Positions 26,299 through 35,228 are shown, numbered from the stretch's first letter. The stretch: DNA of 64,000 nt from IDS-8 sp964491485 (GCA_964491485.1 CAZBGV010000003.1:1-64000); one strand, 5' to 3'. The notes: generated by a model not told the origin, from the letters alone. Made by a program: numbers and translations.

Positions 26299-27632
26299 TG
26301 GTGCCCCTCCCCGTAGCCGTGGAAGTGCGCGGATACCGGCGTCAACGCGCCGTATCCGCCGTCGGCCACCTTGCGGTCGTCGGGATCGTCGAGGTCGAAC
26401 ACCTTGCGTCCCTCCACCCAGGTTTCCAGCACCCGCGTGTACACGCTGAACGGGTCGCCGGAGAGAACCACGAAATCCGCGTCCTTGCCGCGCTCGAGCG
26501 AGCCCGTGCGCTCGTCGAGACCGAGCATGCGCGCGCCCGCGAGCGTGAGCGCCTCGAGCGCCGTCTCGCGGGACATGCCGGCGCGCACGCCGAGCGCGCC
26601 CATGCGCAGCAAGAGCCGCGAGTCGGTGATGTAATCGTCGGTGTGGAAAGCGACGTCGATGCCCGCCTGCTCCACTGTCTTCGGGTTGCTGAAGTTCAGG
26701 TGCATGGCCTCGAGCTTGCCGCCGGGGGCATCGACGAGGATCAGGGAGACCGGCACGCCGCTCGCCGCGATCTCGTCGACCACACGATACGCTTCGCTCA
26801 CGTGGTGCAGCACGAGCCTGAAGCCGAATTCCTTCTGCAGGCGCAGCGCCGTCATGATGTCGTCGTGGCGGTGCGTGTGGAAATGCACGATGCGCCTGCC
26901 GTCCAGTACCTCGAGCAGCGCTTCCTTCGCGAGGTCGCGGTCCGGCATCTTGTCCTCGTCGCCGTGCGCGTTCTCGATTTTCTCGCGGTACGCGAGCGCG
27001 TCGACGAAGCGCTGGCGCATGACGGCCGCGGCCTTGGCGCGAGTGCCGGGGAACGGCGGCTCGCCCTGCGGGTTGGTGCCGTTCGCCATCTTCATGCCGC
27101 CGAGCAGCTCGCCGTCCTCATCGCGATACGCGAGATCCGCGATCGTGTTGCCGTCGCGCAGCTTGAGGTAGAGCGTCTGGCCGCTCATCAGGTGACCGGA
27201 GCCCGGCATCAGGTTCGCCGTGGTGATGCCGCCGGCGCGGGCGCGCGCGAGCCCCGAGTCGCGCACGTCGATCGCATCGAGTACGCGGGCCGCGGGCTGG
27301 ACGGGGTCGGAGGCGTCGCCGCCCGCGACGTCGCCGATGTGACTGTGCGTGTCGACGAGGCCCGGCATGATGATGCGGCCGGTGACGTCGACGGTGCGCG
27401 CGCCGCGCGGTATGCGCACGTCGCCGCGCTCGCCGACCGCCGCGATGCGGCCGTCCTCGATCACGAGCACGCCGTCCTCGATCGGCTCGCTGGCCACCGG
27501 CAGGATCGTCGCGCCGGTGAACGCCGTGGCCGCGGCGAGGGCGATCGCCGGCAGCAGCAGGACGGTGAATGCGGCAACCCCCGCCAGCGTCACCGCGGAC
27601 CGGACCGGTCCGCGAGCTATCCGCTCTCTCAT
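26295..27632 (-). CDS. Exported amidohydrolase family protein (imidazolonepropionase-like)
   Basis: 445 residues. Signal peptide around AAFTVLLLPAIALAAAT. The metal site is complete here: GLVDTHSHIGD, HFHTHRHDDI, VLHHVSE, and FHTDDY at the C-terminal end of the barrel. The product is a paralogue of the next gene; both lie in one operon, and tandem pairs of such exported amidohydrolases are common in gammaproteobacteria, often annotated as peptidase or prolidase-like. Start ATG 27632 has GAGAAG at the right distance. Substrate unknown. Confidence 0.88.
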   Translation of the reverse strand: MRERIARGPVRSAVTLAGVAAFTVLLLPAIALAAATAFTGATILPVASEPIEDGVLVIEDGRIAAVGERGDVRIPRGARTVDVTGRIIMPGLVDTHSHIGDVAGGDASDPVQPAARVLDAIDVRDSGLARARAGGITTANLMPGSGHLMSGQTLYLKLRDGNTIADLAYRDEDGELLGGMKMANGTNPQGEPPFPGTRAKAAAVMRQRFVDALAYREKIENAHGDEDKMPDRDLAKEALLEVLDGRRIVHFHTHRHDDIMTALRLQKEFGFRLVLHHVSEAYRVVDEIAASGVPVSLILVDAPGGKLEAMHLNFSNPKTVEQAGIDVAFHTDDYITDSRLLLRMGALGVRAGMSRETALEALTLAGARMLGLDERTGSLERGKDADFVVLSGDPFSVYTRVLETWVEGRKVFDLDDPDDRKVADGGYGALTPVSAHFHGYGEGHQ

Positions 27633-27775
27633 TGCTTCTTCTCGAGACGGTGGAGGCGGCACACGATACCGCATCGGCCGCGCGCTCGTCACCCGCCGTG
27701 CGCCTGCTATGCTACCTGGACGAACGCTGGGGAGGGTGCTGCTCGAGCGCGGCCGGGTTGCCGCAGGAGATCGAC

Positions 27776-27979
27776 ATGAGCGTAGCGAAAGTATCGGAAA
27801 TCACCGCCTCCTCGACCACGAGCTTCGAGGATGCCATCACGCAGGGCATCAAGCGCTTCTGCAAGACCGTGGAGGGTGTGCAGGGCGCCTGGGTGAGTGA
27901 GCAGAAGGTCAAGATCTCCGGCGATGCGATCTCGGAATATCGCGTCACCATGAAGGTGACGTTCATCGTCAACGACTGA
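27776..27979 (+). CDS. Dodecin, flavin-binding storage protein
   Basis: 67 residues, the normal size. The sequence VAKVSEITASSTTSFEDAITQGIKR, with VQGAWV containing the flavin-stacking Trp and YRVTMKVTFIV at the end, is a clear dodecin. Dodecins form hollow dodecamers that bind riboflavin/FMN/FAD and buffer free flavin. AGGAGA is 5 bp before the ATG. Single gene, divergent from the amidohydrolase operon. Confidence 0.95.
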   Translation: MSVAKVSEITASSTTSFEDAITQGIKRFCKTVEGVQGAWVSEQKVKISGDAISEYRVTMKVTFIVND

Positions 27980-28131
27980 GGCCGGCCTGCCGCGGAGGCG
28001 GCGGAACACCCGCGCGCCGGCAGGAGAGAGCTGCCGGGCGGCTACGCGCGCCGCCGCGGCCGCGGGCCGCGCGTCGGCTGCGCGCGCCCGCGGGCGGGTG
28101 TCTGCACACGCATGCACAGAGAGGGAAAGCC

Positions 28132-29607
28132 ATGCGCTACCGTCACGATCCCGAAGGCCACCGGCTGCCGATCAGGATCGACACGACGTCGAACGGCGAA
28201 TTCGCACCGATCCCGCTTTCCGTGCGCAATCTCGCGGGCAACCGGCTGGCGCACGAAAGCGCGAGCCGCTGTGCGCGCCGCCTCGGGCTGTCACGCCGCG
28301 ATTTCCTCGTATCGAGCTGCGGCGCGGCGAGCACGCTGCTCGCGTTCAACGAGGTGAATGCCGCGATGGGCAGGACCGGCGGGCGCTTCGCGATCGAGCG
28401 CGAGGCGGCGCTCGATCAGGCCGCGGCCGCGGCAGCGCTCGAAGGGCGCGAGTTCATCTTCGACGTGCAGGGGCATTTCGTGAATCCGGAAGGCCGGTGG
28501 CTGCGCGACGATCCGTCGCGTGGCGACGGGTTCCGCTTCGAAAAGACCCACTGCCCGCTTGCGGAGCAGCCGGGGCGGAACAGCCATCTGGAATGCATCG
28601 GGCCGGACGAGTTCGTGAAGGATGTCTTCCTCGACAGCGACACCGACATGATGGTGCTCTCCTTCGTGCCGTCGAGCCGCGAGGCCGAGCCGTTGACCAT
28701 CGAGGAAGCGGCGGCGACGCGCGAGATCGTCGCCAACCTGAAGGGCAACCACCGCCTGCTGCTGCACGGCCGCGTGAACCCGAACCAGGCAGGGGATCTC
28801 GAGGCCATGAACGAGCTGAAGGAGCGCTGGGACGTCTGCGGCTGGAAGACCTACACGCAATACGGGCCGAACGGCAAGGGGTTTTTCCTCTCCGACGAGA
28901 ACACGGGCATACCGTTCATCGAGAAGGCCCGCGCCCTCGGTGTTCGCATCGTGTGCGTGCACAAGGGGCTGCCGTTCGGCCCGCGCTCCTACGAGCACAG
29001 CCAGTGCAGCGACATCGGCGTCGTTGCGAAGCGCTATCCCGACGTCGACTTCCTCGTCTATCACTCGGGTTTTGTCGCGGGCAAGGCGGAAGGGCCGTAC
29101 ACCGGCGACGGCTCCGGCGACGGCATCGATACGCTGGTGAAATCCCTCGTCGACAACGGTATACCGCCGAACAGCAACGTCTATGCGGAGCTCGGCAGCA
29201 CCTGGCGCTTCCTCATGCGCGATCCCGACAGCGCCGCGCACGCGCTCGGCAAGCTCCTCAAGTATTGCGGCGAGGACAACGTGCTTTGGGGGACGGATTC
29301 GATCTGGTACGGCTCGCCGCAGGACCAGATCCAGGCGTTCCGCACGTTCACGATTTCCGAGGAGTACCAGGAGCGCTGGGGTTATCCGGCGATCACGCCT
29401 GCGCTGCGCGCGAAAATCTTCGGTCTGAACGCAACGCGCCCGTACCGGATCGACGTCGACGAAGTGCGGCTGCGGGCGAGCGGCGACGACGTCGCGCGCC
29501 GCCGCGCCGACTATCTCGACCGGCGCGACCCGAGCTTTCTGACGTTCGGCCCGAAGACGCGGCGGGAGTTCCTGAGCCTCAAGCGCTGGGAAGGGGCGCG
29601 CGGCTGA
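28132..29607 (+). CDS. Tat-exported amidohydrolase, amidohydrolase_2 family
   Basis: 491 residues. A twin-arginine signal is internal rather than at the extreme N-terminus: SRRDFLVSSCGAASTLLAF at about 55-75. The TIM-barrel shows FDVQGHFVNP (unusual Q for the first ligand), VCVHKG, FLVYHSGF and VLWGTDSIWYGSPQDQIQAF, matching COG2159 metal-dependent hydrolases. It sits alone, 152 bp after the dodecin gene in very GC-rich DNA. Substrate not inferable. Confidence 0.82.
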   Translation: MRYRHDPEGHRLPIRIDTTSNGEFAPIPLSVRNLAGNRLAHESASRCARRLGLSRRDFLVSSCGAASTLLAFNEVNAAMGRTGGRFAIEREAALDQAAAAAALEGREFIFDVQGHFVNPEGRWLRDDPSRGDGFRFEKTHCPLAEQPGRNSHLECIGPDEFVKDVFLDSDTDMMVLSFVPSSREAEPLTIEEAAATREIVANLKGNHRLLLHGRVNPNQAGDLEAMNELKERWDVCGWKTYTQYGPNGKGFFLSDENTGIPFIEKARALGVRIVCVHKGLPFGPRSYEHSQCSDIGVVAKRYPDVDFLVYHSGFVAGKAEGPYTGDGSGDGIDTLVKSLVDNGIPPNSNVYAELGSTWRFLMRDPDSAAHALGKLLKYCGEDNVLWGTDSIWYGSPQDQIQAFRTFTISEEYQERWGYPAITPALRAKIFGLNATRPYRIDVDEVRLRASGDDVARRRADYLDRRDPSFLTFGPKTRREFLSLKRWEGARG

Positions 29608-29611
29608 GGCT

Positions 29612-30496
29612 TCAGAAGATCCAGCGGATGCCGAAGCCGACCCGGTCCGCAGGCGCCCCGTCGAGTGCGACGCGCTCGCCGTTGGCGAGCGTCATCCCGT
29701 AGCGCTGGTCGAGCTGCCGCCCGAGGCTGAACGACAGTGCGAGCGACGGCCGCACGCGCCACTCGGTCGTCCACTCGAGCGCAACGGCTTCGTACACCAG
29801 CCGCGAGCTCGCCGCGAGCTCGCGATCCGCGACCTGCCATTCATTGCCGTCCGGTGCGACGGCGAGCGTGGAGCGCACGCGTCGCGAAGGCTCGAAGCGA
29901 ACGCTCGTCACCGGAAAGCCGAGGTCGAGCTGCCAGTGTGCATCCGGGCGCCAGGTGACGGCGGCCACCGGATACAGCGCGTATTCCCCGAAGCGATGGT
30001 CCCCGCACACGCCGTAGCGCACGCTGAAGCGGTGCGACAGGCGCGTCCTCGCCACCGCGGCGGCGAGCAGCGTGAAGCTTTCGCCGTCCCATTCACGCGG
30101 CCTCCTGTAAACGTTCGAGGACGTCGAGAGCGCCGGCGCGACGCTGACGCGCCAGCGGCGGGCAGCGCCGAAGCGCCAGTGCAGCGGGATCCAGGACGTG
30201 TGCAGGTGGCCGTTGGTCTGCGGCTCGATCCCGGAAAACCCGAAAATCTGGTAACGGTGCGCGAGGCCCCAGGTGAAGCGGCCGGCGCCGCCTGCGACGC
30301 CCAGCGCGAAATCGCGCGTGTCCTGGTCCGTGGCGCCGCTGCCCGGCGCGAGCGCGGCGCGTGCGTGAGCGACGAAGGCGACGGAGGCGAACGAATACGG
30401 CTCCGGCGCCTCGCACACGGCGGGCGACGGCCGCGCGGCCGCGGGCCACGCGACGGCCAGCAATCCACAGACGGTCAGGCCGCGGAAGCTCTGCAT
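29612..30496 (-). CDS. Predicted outer-membrane beta-barrel protein
   Basis: 294 residues with a signal peptide (GLTVCGLLAVAWPAAA) and alternating hydrophobic strands ending in GFGIRWIF, a C-terminal Phe typical of BAM-inserted barrels. I do not recognise the family (possibly DUF6268-like). It ends 4 bp from the amidohydrolase end on the other strand and shares its upstream region with the BON gene. No sigma-54 element is visible on its side. Confidence 0.65.
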   Translation of the reverse strand: MQSFRGLTVCGLLAVAWPAAARPSPAVCEAPEPYSFASVAFVAHARAALAPGSGATDQDTRDFALGVAGGAGRFTWGLAHRYQIFGFSGIEPQTNGHLHTSWIPLHWRFGAARRWRVSVAPALSTSSNVYRRPREWDGESFTLLAAAVARTRLSHRFSVRYGVCGDHRFGEYALYPVAAVTWRPDAHWQLDLGFPVTSVRFEPSRRVRSTLAVAPDGNEWQVADRELAASSRLVYEAVALEWTTEWRVRPSLALSFSLGRQLDQRYGMTLANGERVALDGAPADRVGFGIRWIF

Positions 30497-30552
30497 GCAC
30501 CGGGAAGTTACACGCCCGACGCGGGCGCGTGCACTCCCGTGCGGTGCGGCGG

Positions 30553-30568
30553 TGGCACGGAAGTTGCT
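30553..30568 (+). promoter_or_regulatory. Sigma-54 promoter of the BON-domain gene
   Basis: TGGCACGGAAGTTGCT: perfect TGGCACG, TTGC, GG-N10-GC. Expected transcription start about 30579, 50 bp before the ATG. A GGGAAGTTACACG sequence at 30502-30514 may be an imperfect enhancer site. Confidence 0.8.
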
Positions 30569-30629
30569 CCAAGCCTCGAACGCGCCGGCACCTGCCGGCG
30601 CTCGGAACGCCGCGGGCAGGAGAGAAGCG

Positions 30630-31439
30630 ATGGCACGGGAAGACGAGCGACGACGCGGGCCGGAGCGTGGCTGGCGCAGGGAGCGGGACCGCTGGTCGTC
30701 CGAGAGCGCCCGGCGCAGCGTGCGCGGCGACGACGAGAGCGGCAGCGAATACGAGGACGAGGAGCCCGGTCCGCCGCGCGCCTGGCGCAGCCAGCGCGTC
30801 GAGCGCCGCGAGTTCAGGCCTGACGAGCGCGGCCGCTACCGCGCCTCGGGCCGCCGCGACGATACCGGCTACGGCAACGAGTGGCCCGAGGATCATCGCG
30901 GCGATTTCTCAGGCCAGCTGCCCGAGCGGGATCGCGACGCGTATTCGGAGCGCCAGTCCGGGCCGTATCGCAGCCCGGTCAGCGGCCGCCCCGTGAGCGA
31001 GGAACAGTATCGCCAGGAGGCGCACTGGCACCGCAGCGAGCCCTATACCGGGTTTTCCGGCAGGGTTTCCGAGTTCGGCTACGAGGATCCGACCTGGGCC
31101 GCGCCGCAGATGGGCCGGAGCGGCGGCGCCGCCGGGCGGCGCTTTCCGCCGCCCGGCAGCGGTTTCAGGGGCGTGGGCCCGCGCAACTACACGCGTTCCG
31201 ACGAACGCATCCGCGAGGACGTCTGCGAGCAACTGGCGGAGGACGGCGCGGTGGACGCGAGCCACCTCGACGTCGAGGTCGAACAGGGGCGGGTGGTCCT
31301 GTCGGGCACCGTGCCGGAGCGCTACATGAAGCATCGCGCCGAGGACATCGCGGACGGCTGCCGGGGCGTGCAGGACGTCGAGAATCGCATTCGCGTCGAG
31401 CGGCCGCCGGCCGCGAGCCGCGAAGCCGGCGGGGAATAG
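30630..31439 (+). CDS. BON-domain protein with long charged N-terminal region
   Basis: 269 residues. The first ~180 are extremely rich in Arg, Glu, Ser and Gly (low complexity, probably disordered, with no signal peptide). A single BON domain follows at about 190-255 (IREDVCEQLAEDGAVDASHLDVEVEQGRVVLSGTV, with the conserved Gly and DVENRIRV end). BON domains bind phospholipid surfaces, as in OsmY. The charged extension resembles SWFGD/SurA-like stress proteins annotated 'BON domain' in related genomes. Strong AGGAGAG ribosome site. Expected to be under RpoN control. Confidence 0.8.
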   Translation: MAREDERRRGPERGWRRERDRWSSESARRSVRGDDESGSEYEDEEPGPPRAWRSQRVERREFRPDERGRYRASGRRDDTGYGNEWPEDHRGDFSGQLPERDRDAYSERQSGPYRSPVSGRPVSEEQYRQEAHWHRSEPYTGFSGRVSEFGYEDPTWAAPQMGRSGGAAGRRFPPPGSGFRGVGPRNYTRSDERIREDVCEQLAEDGAVDASHLDVEVEQGRVVLSGTVPERYMKHRAEDIADGCRGVQDVENRIRVERPPAASREAGGE

Positions 31440-31450
31440 CCCGCGCGAAA

Positions 31451-31465
31451 GGGCGCCAGGCGCCC
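31451..31465 (+). terminator. Hairpin after the BON gene
   Basis: GGGCGCC-A-GGCGCCC, 12 bp after the stop. Compact GC-rich stem without a T-run. Confidence 0.35.
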
Positions 31466-31481
31466 CCGCGTTGAAAGCCGG

Positions 31482-31508
31482 GCGCATTGCGGGGACAATG
31501 CGCGTTTT
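31482..31508 (+). terminator. Hairpin plus T-run in the glutamate dehydrogenase leader
   Basis: GCGCATTG (31482-31489), loop CGGGGA, CAATGCGC (31496-31503), then GTTTT. It ends only 15 bp before the ATG of the next gene, so it is either the intrinsic terminator of the BON unit or an attenuator of gdh. Confidence 0.5.
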
Positions 31509-31522
31509 CCCGGTATGTGTTG

Positions 31523-32935
31523 ATGAGCCCACAGAGCGGCTTTTTCGCAAGCCTCAATCACATGGTCGACCGCGCCTTCGGCGCAATGGACCTGCCGAAA
31601 GGGCTCACCGAGCAGATCAAGGCCACGAGGTCCCTGTACCGGGTGAATTTCCCGGTCGAGATCGGCGGCGAGGTCCGGGTGTTCACCGGGTGGCGGGCGG
31701 TGCACAGCGAGCACCGGCTGCCTGCGAAGGGCGGCATCCGCTATTCCCCGATGGTGAACCGCGACGAGATCGAGGCGCTCGCCGCACTCATGTCGTACAA
31801 GTGCGCCATCGTCGACGTGCCTTTCGGCGGTTCCAAGGGCGGGCTCGAGATCGATCCCGCCGCCTACTCGGAGGCCGACCTCCGGCAGATCACCAAGCGC
31901 TTCGCCTACGAGCTGGCGAAAAAGGGCTACATCAGCCCGGCGGAGAACGTGCCGGCCCCGGACGTCGGCACCGGCGAGCGCGAGATGGCGTGGATCGCCG
32001 ACACCTACCGCATGCTGCACCCGCACGATCTGAACGCGCTCGCCTGCGTCACCGGCAAGCCGGTCACCCAGGGCGGGATCGTCGGCCGCACCGAGGCGAC
32101 GGGGCGCGGGGTGCATTACGCGCTCGCCGAGTTCTTCCGTCATCCCGAGGACGTGCAGGCCGCCGGCCTGTCCGGCACGCTGGCCGGCAAGCGCATCGTC
32201 GTGCAGGGACTCGGCAACGTCGGTTATCACGCCGCGAAATTCCTGCAGGAAGACGGCGCGCTGATCGTCGGCATCGGCGAGCGCGACGGTGCGCTGTGGT
32301 CGGACAAGGGGCTCGACGTCGAGAGCGTGCGGAAGTTCCTGTCGGAGTCGGGGGGCGTCGCGAATTACGGCGGCGCCGAGTTCATTGCGGAGGGCGCCCG
32401 GGTGCTGGAGCAGGACTGCGACATCCTGATTCCGGCCGCGCTCGAGAACCAGCTGACCGCCGCCAACGCGGAGCGGATCCGCGCGCCGCTGATCGTCGAA
32501 GCCGCGAACGGGCCCACGACGTTCGAAGCCGACGAGATCCTGCGGCGGCGCGGCAGGACCATCCTGCCGGACATCTTCTGCAACGCGGGCGGCGTGACCG
32601 TCTCCTATTTCGAGTGGGTCAAGAACGTCTCGCACATCCGCTTCGGGCGCCTCGACCGGCGCCTCGAGGAGGCCCGCGGCCGGCAGATCGTCGCGATCGT
32701 GGAGCAGGCAACCGGACAGCGCATCCCGGAGCACCTTGCCGCGCCGCTCGAGTCCGGCGCCGGCGAGCTGGACGTCGTGCGCTCCGGCCTCGACGACACG
32801 ATGCGGCTCGCCTGGAACAGCATCCGCGAGATTCGCCTGACCCGGAAGAACGTTCCCGACTACCGCACCGCGGCCTTCGTTCTCGCCCTCGACAAGATAG
32901 CCCGCGCCTATCTCGAGTTCGGGATCGGCTACTGA
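31523..32935 (+). CDS. Glutamate dehydrogenase (Glu/Leu/Phe/Val family)
   Basis: 470 residues. Catalytic and substrate-binding segments are complete: PAKGGIRYSP, MSYKCAIVDVPFGGSKGG with the catalytic Lys, and PAPDVGTGEREMAWIADTY. The Rossmann motif is VVQGLGNVGYHAA. It interconverts glutamate and 2-oxoglutarate with NAD(P)H in the cytosol. ATG 31523 is favoured over 31487 because the family starts with SGFFASLNHMVDRA near residue 5. Monocistronic or co-transcribed with the NYN gene 22 bp downstream. Confidence 0.92.
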   Translation: MSPQSGFFASLNHMVDRAFGAMDLPKGLTEQIKATRSLYRVNFPVEIGGEVRVFTGWRAVHSEHRLPAKGGIRYSPMVNRDEIEALAALMSYKCAIVDVPFGGSKGGLEIDPAAYSEADLRQITKRFAYELAKKGYISPAENVPAPDVGTGEREMAWIADTYRMLHPHDLNALACVTGKPVTQGGIVGRTEATGRGVHYALAEFFRHPEDVQAAGLSGTLAGKRIVVQGLGNVGYHAAKFLQEDGALIVGIGERDGALWSDKGLDVESVRKFLSESGGVANYGGAEFIAEGARVLEQDCDILIPAALENQLTAANAERIRAPLIVEAANGPTTFEADEILRRRGRTILPDIFCNAGGVTVSYFEWVKNVSHIRFGRLDRRLEEARGRQIVAIVEQATGQRIPEHLAAPLESGAGELDVVRSGLDDTMRLAWNSIREIRLTRKNVPDYRTAAFVLALDKIARAYLEFGIGY

Positions 32936-32957
32936 GCGCCAACCAGAGTCTGCCGCA

Positions 32958-33761
32958 GTGAACGACAGCCGGAACCTCGCGGTTTTCTGCGATTTCGAGA
33001 ACGTGGCTCTCGGCGTCCGCGATGCCCGCTACGCGAAATTCGACATTCGCCCCGTGCTCGAGCGGCTGCTGGTGAAGGGCAGCATCGTCACGAAAAAGGC
33101 GTATTGCGACTGGGATCGCTACAAGGAATTCAAGCCGGCGATGCACGAGGCGGCGTTCGAGCTCATCGAAGTCCCGCACATCAAGATGTCGGGCAAGAAT
33201 TCGGCCGACATCCGCCTGGTCGTCGATGCGCTCGATCTCTGCTACACGAAGGAGCACATCGACACCTTCGTCATCATCTCCGGCGATTCGGATTTCTCGC
33301 CGCTCGTCAGCAAGCTGCGCGAAAACAACAAGACCGTGATCGGCGTCGGGGTGAAGAACTCGACGTCCGATCTCCTGATCGCAAACTGCGACGAATTCAT
33401 CTTCTACGACGAGCTGGTCGCCGGGCCCGGCGAGGGCGAGCGCGGGCGCGGCCGGCGCACGAAAAAGGCGGCCCGCAAGGAGCCCGAGAAAAAGCCGCAG
33501 GAGGATCCGGCGGGTGAAGCCATCGGCCTCGTGCTCGAGACGATCGAGGCGCTGTACGCCGAGCGCGGGGACAGCACCAAGCTCTGGGGCTCGATGGTCA
33601 AGCAGGCGTTGAAGCGCCGGCGGCCGGGCTTCAACGAATCGTCCTACGGCTTCCGCTCGTTCAGCGAGCTGCTCGAGGAAGCGCAGGCGCGTGGCCTGGT
33701 CGAGCTCGAGCTCGACGAGAAATCCGGCGGCTACGTCATCCGCAACGTTTCGCACCCGTAA
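32958..33761 (+). CDS. NYN-domain ribonuclease-like protein with C-terminal LOTUS (OST-HTH) domain
   Basis: 267 residues, GTG start. The NYN/PIN-like domain has the acidic triad FCDFENVAL, SADIRLVVDAL and ISGDSDFSPLV, so a metal-dependent RNase site is intact. A charged linker (about 155-180) leads to an OST-HTH/LOTUS domain (EALYAERGDSTKLWGSMVKQALKRRRPGFNESSYGFRSF ...), known to bind RNA, notably G-quadruplex-type targets. Architecture equals LabA/YacP-like and MARF1-like proteins. Probably a cytosolic RNA processing or decay enzyme. Confidence 0.88.
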   Translation: MNDSRNLAVFCDFENVALGVRDARYAKFDIRPVLERLLVKGSIVTKKAYCDWDRYKEFKPAMHEAAFELIEVPHIKMSGKNSADIRLVVDALDLCYTKEHIDTFVIISGDSDFSPLVSKLRENNKTVIGVGVKNSTSDLLIANCDEFIFYDELVAGPGEGERGRGRRTKKAARKEPEKKPQEDPAGEAIGLVLETIEALYAERGDSTKLWGSMVKQALKRRRPGFNESSYGFRSFSELLEEAQARGLVELELDEKSGGYVIRNVSHP

Positions 33762-33797
33762 CGTTCGTTCGCATCTTCCTGCGCACGCCGTTTGCCC

Positions 33798-33813
33798 GTG
33801 CAGGAATTACCGT
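33798..33813. promoter_or_regulatory. Possible enhancer-like site before the 75-residue gene
   Basis: GTGCAGGAATTACCGT resembles CTTGCAA-N3-TTACAAG imperfectly and lies about 73 bp before the -24 element at 33885. Confidence 0.3.
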
Positions 33814-33884
33814 TGGCGGCATTTTTTTCAAGCCGCGGCGCTTGCGCGTTCCTGCGCCTGTCGCAATGCGGTTCGCTCGTGCGC

Positions 33885-33900
33885 TGGCACGCTTATTGCT
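33885..33900 (+). promoter_or_regulatory. Sigma-54 promoter of the 75-residue gene
   Basis: TGGCACGCTTATTGCT: perfect -24 and -12 with GG-N10-GC. Expected start near 33911, 36 bp before the ATG. Confidence 0.82.
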
Positions 33901-33946
33901 CCCCTCAGGGCACTTTCGTACGAGACGCCAACCAGAGAGGAATGCG

Positions 33947-34174
33947 ATGATCAAGCGCCTGAGCAAGGCCAGACGGACGGCCATACTCGAGCACCTGCAG
34001 GCACTCGAAAGACAGATTCGTGAGGAGTTCGGGGAAGATCCGGGCTCCCGGCGCAACACCAGGCATTTGTCCGAGAGCGACCTGAGGTCCAGCCGTCCTC
34101 CCGCTCTCCAGGGAAGCGGCGCCGACGAGAGCCGCACCATCGCCAACGAGTTCACGGCGCGCTCCGTGCACTGA
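33947..34174 (+). CDS. Small hypothetical protein (75 aa), RpoN-type promoter
   Basis: A basic, helical N-terminal half (KARRTAILEHLQALERQIREEFGED) is followed by a polar, Ser/Arg-rich tail (NTRHLSESDLRSSRP). No signal peptide, membrane helix or known motif; the N-terminus vaguely recalls the coiled-coil of TraR/DksA proteins, but no zinc cysteines are present. AGAGAGG is a good ribosome site. The excellent sigma-54 promoter upstream and a strong hairpin downstream support that this is a real gene. Confidence 0.7.
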   Translation: MIKRLSKARRTAILEHLQALERQIREEFGEDPGSRRNTRHLSESDLRSSRPPALQGSGADESRTIANEFTARSVH

Positions 34175-34181
34175 CGTAAAC

Positions 34182-34205
34182 CGGCGGCGCCTGCGGGCGC
34201 CGCCG
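34182..34205 (+). terminator. Perfect 10-bp stem-loop after the 75-residue gene
   Basis: CGGCGGCGCC-TGCG-GGCGCCGCCG, 8 bp after the stop. No T-run, but a very stable hairpin. Confidence 0.5.
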
Positions 34206-34308
34206 CGTCGTTCCGCCGTACCCGCGCCGCGGGTCGGCCACGGAGCCGCTGGCCGGCGACGCCTGCGCGTTGTCGTGCTTACGTGCCGCGCGTGACAACT
34301 TTACAACG

Positions 34309-34326
34309 CCGGCAAGAATTACCACG
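34309..34326. promoter_or_regulatory. Enhancer-like dyad before the PRC-barrel gene
   Basis: CCGGCAAGAATTACCACG fits GCAA-N3-TTACC. A second half-site (CTTTACAACG) lies at 34299-34308. Both are 40-70 bp before the -24 element. Confidence 0.45.
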
Positions 34327-34366
34327 GGGCGGGCGCAGGGCGCCCGGCCCGCACGGCGCTGCCTGC

Positions 34367-34382
34367 TGGCACGGGAATTGCT
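34367..34382 (+). promoter_or_regulatory. Sigma-54 promoter of the PRC-barrel lipoprotein gene
   Basis: TGGCACGGGAATTGCT matches the RpoN consensus at every key base. Predicted start near 34393, 80 bp before the ATG. Confidence 0.85.
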
Positions 34383-34472
34383 TGAAGCTTTCGGCGGCCG
34401 CCCGGGGCAACAGAAAGGAAGGTGTTGGACGCGGCCGACGGTTCCGCAAATCAGGCAGCAGGGAGTTCCGAT

Positions 34473-35099
34473 ATGACTAGCAAAGGACGTATGGCTATCT
34501 GGGCAGGCAGCGCGCTGCTCGCGTGGGGCATGCTCGCCGGCTGCGACACCGGCAACCAGAACCAGCAGGAGCCCGCCGCGCCGGCCAGTGAGAGCGACTC
34601 GGGCGACAACATGGCCATGTACGAGCCCGGCGACAAGGCGAACGACCAGGCCGGCAACGCCGAGGACACCTACGGCAGCCCGTCGACGGCCAACCCGCCC
34701 GGGGCAACGGGGCAGGCCGATTCCGGGACGGGCGCCGGGCAGACACAGCAGCCCGGCATGGGCGCAGGCGCGGGCGCCAGTCTCGAGAGCATGGCCGCCG
34801 ACCAGATCGTCGGCAAGACGATCGTCAGCCGCCAGGGCGAGGAGATCGGCGAGGTGAACGACGTCGTGACCGATCCGACCAGCGGCCAGAAGTTCGCCGT
34901 GGTGGATGTCGGCGGTTTTCTCGGCGTGGGCCAGAAGAGCATCGTGATCGGGCTGGACGAGCTGCAGATGAGCACCACGGGTGGCGGCGACCGCCTGCAG
35001 AGCGACCTGACGCGCGAGGAGCTCCAGACCAAGACCGAATACGCGCCGGAGGATTACAAGTCCCTGACCGGTAAGAGCGGGCAGGATACGACGCAATGA
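34473..35099 (+). CDS. PRC-barrel domain lipoprotein
   Basis: 208 residues. Lipoprotein signal LLAWGMLAGC (Cys about 24), then an acidic/Gln/Gly-rich disordered linker (25-110), then a PRC-barrel (MAADQIVGKTIVSRQGEEIGEVNDVVTDPTSGQKFAVVDVGGFLGVGQK ...). PRC-barrels occur in stress and RNA-maturation proteins; an exported one with a long linker probably acts in the envelope. GGGAG ribosome site 7 bp before ATG 34473. Terminated by a long perfect hairpin. Confidence 0.85.
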   Translation: MTSKGRMAIWAGSALLAWGMLAGCDTGNQNQQEPAAPASESDSGDNMAMYEPGDKANDQAGNAEDTYGSPSTANPPGATGQADSGTGAGQTQQPGMGAGAGASLESMAADQIVGKTIVSRQGEEIGEVNDVVTDPTSGQKFAVVDVGGFLGVGQKSIVIGLDELQMSTTGGGDRLQSDLTREELQTKTEYAPEDYKSLTGKSGQDTTQ

Positions 35100-35106
35100 C
35101 GATAGC

Positions 35107-35137
35107 GACGCGGCGCGGCCCTTTGCCGCGCCGCGTC
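35107..35137 (+). terminator. Strong hairpin terminator of the PRC-barrel gene
   Basis: A perfect 12-bp stem (35107-35118 with 35126-35137) with loop CCCTTTG, 8 bp after the stop, followed by GTT. Confidence 0.6.
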
Positions 35138-35228
35138 GTTCCGGTACGATCCCGCGCACCGAAGCGCGAGCCGGTGCAACGAGGCCTGGTCTCAAAGACG
35201 GGCTCCGTTGGCCGCGGAGGGGAGTTCA

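Noticed and set aside
27633..27775. Possible sigma-54 promoter before dodecin (CGGCACACGATACCGCA)
   Set aside because: GG to GC spacing is 11, not 10, and the -12 half is poor.
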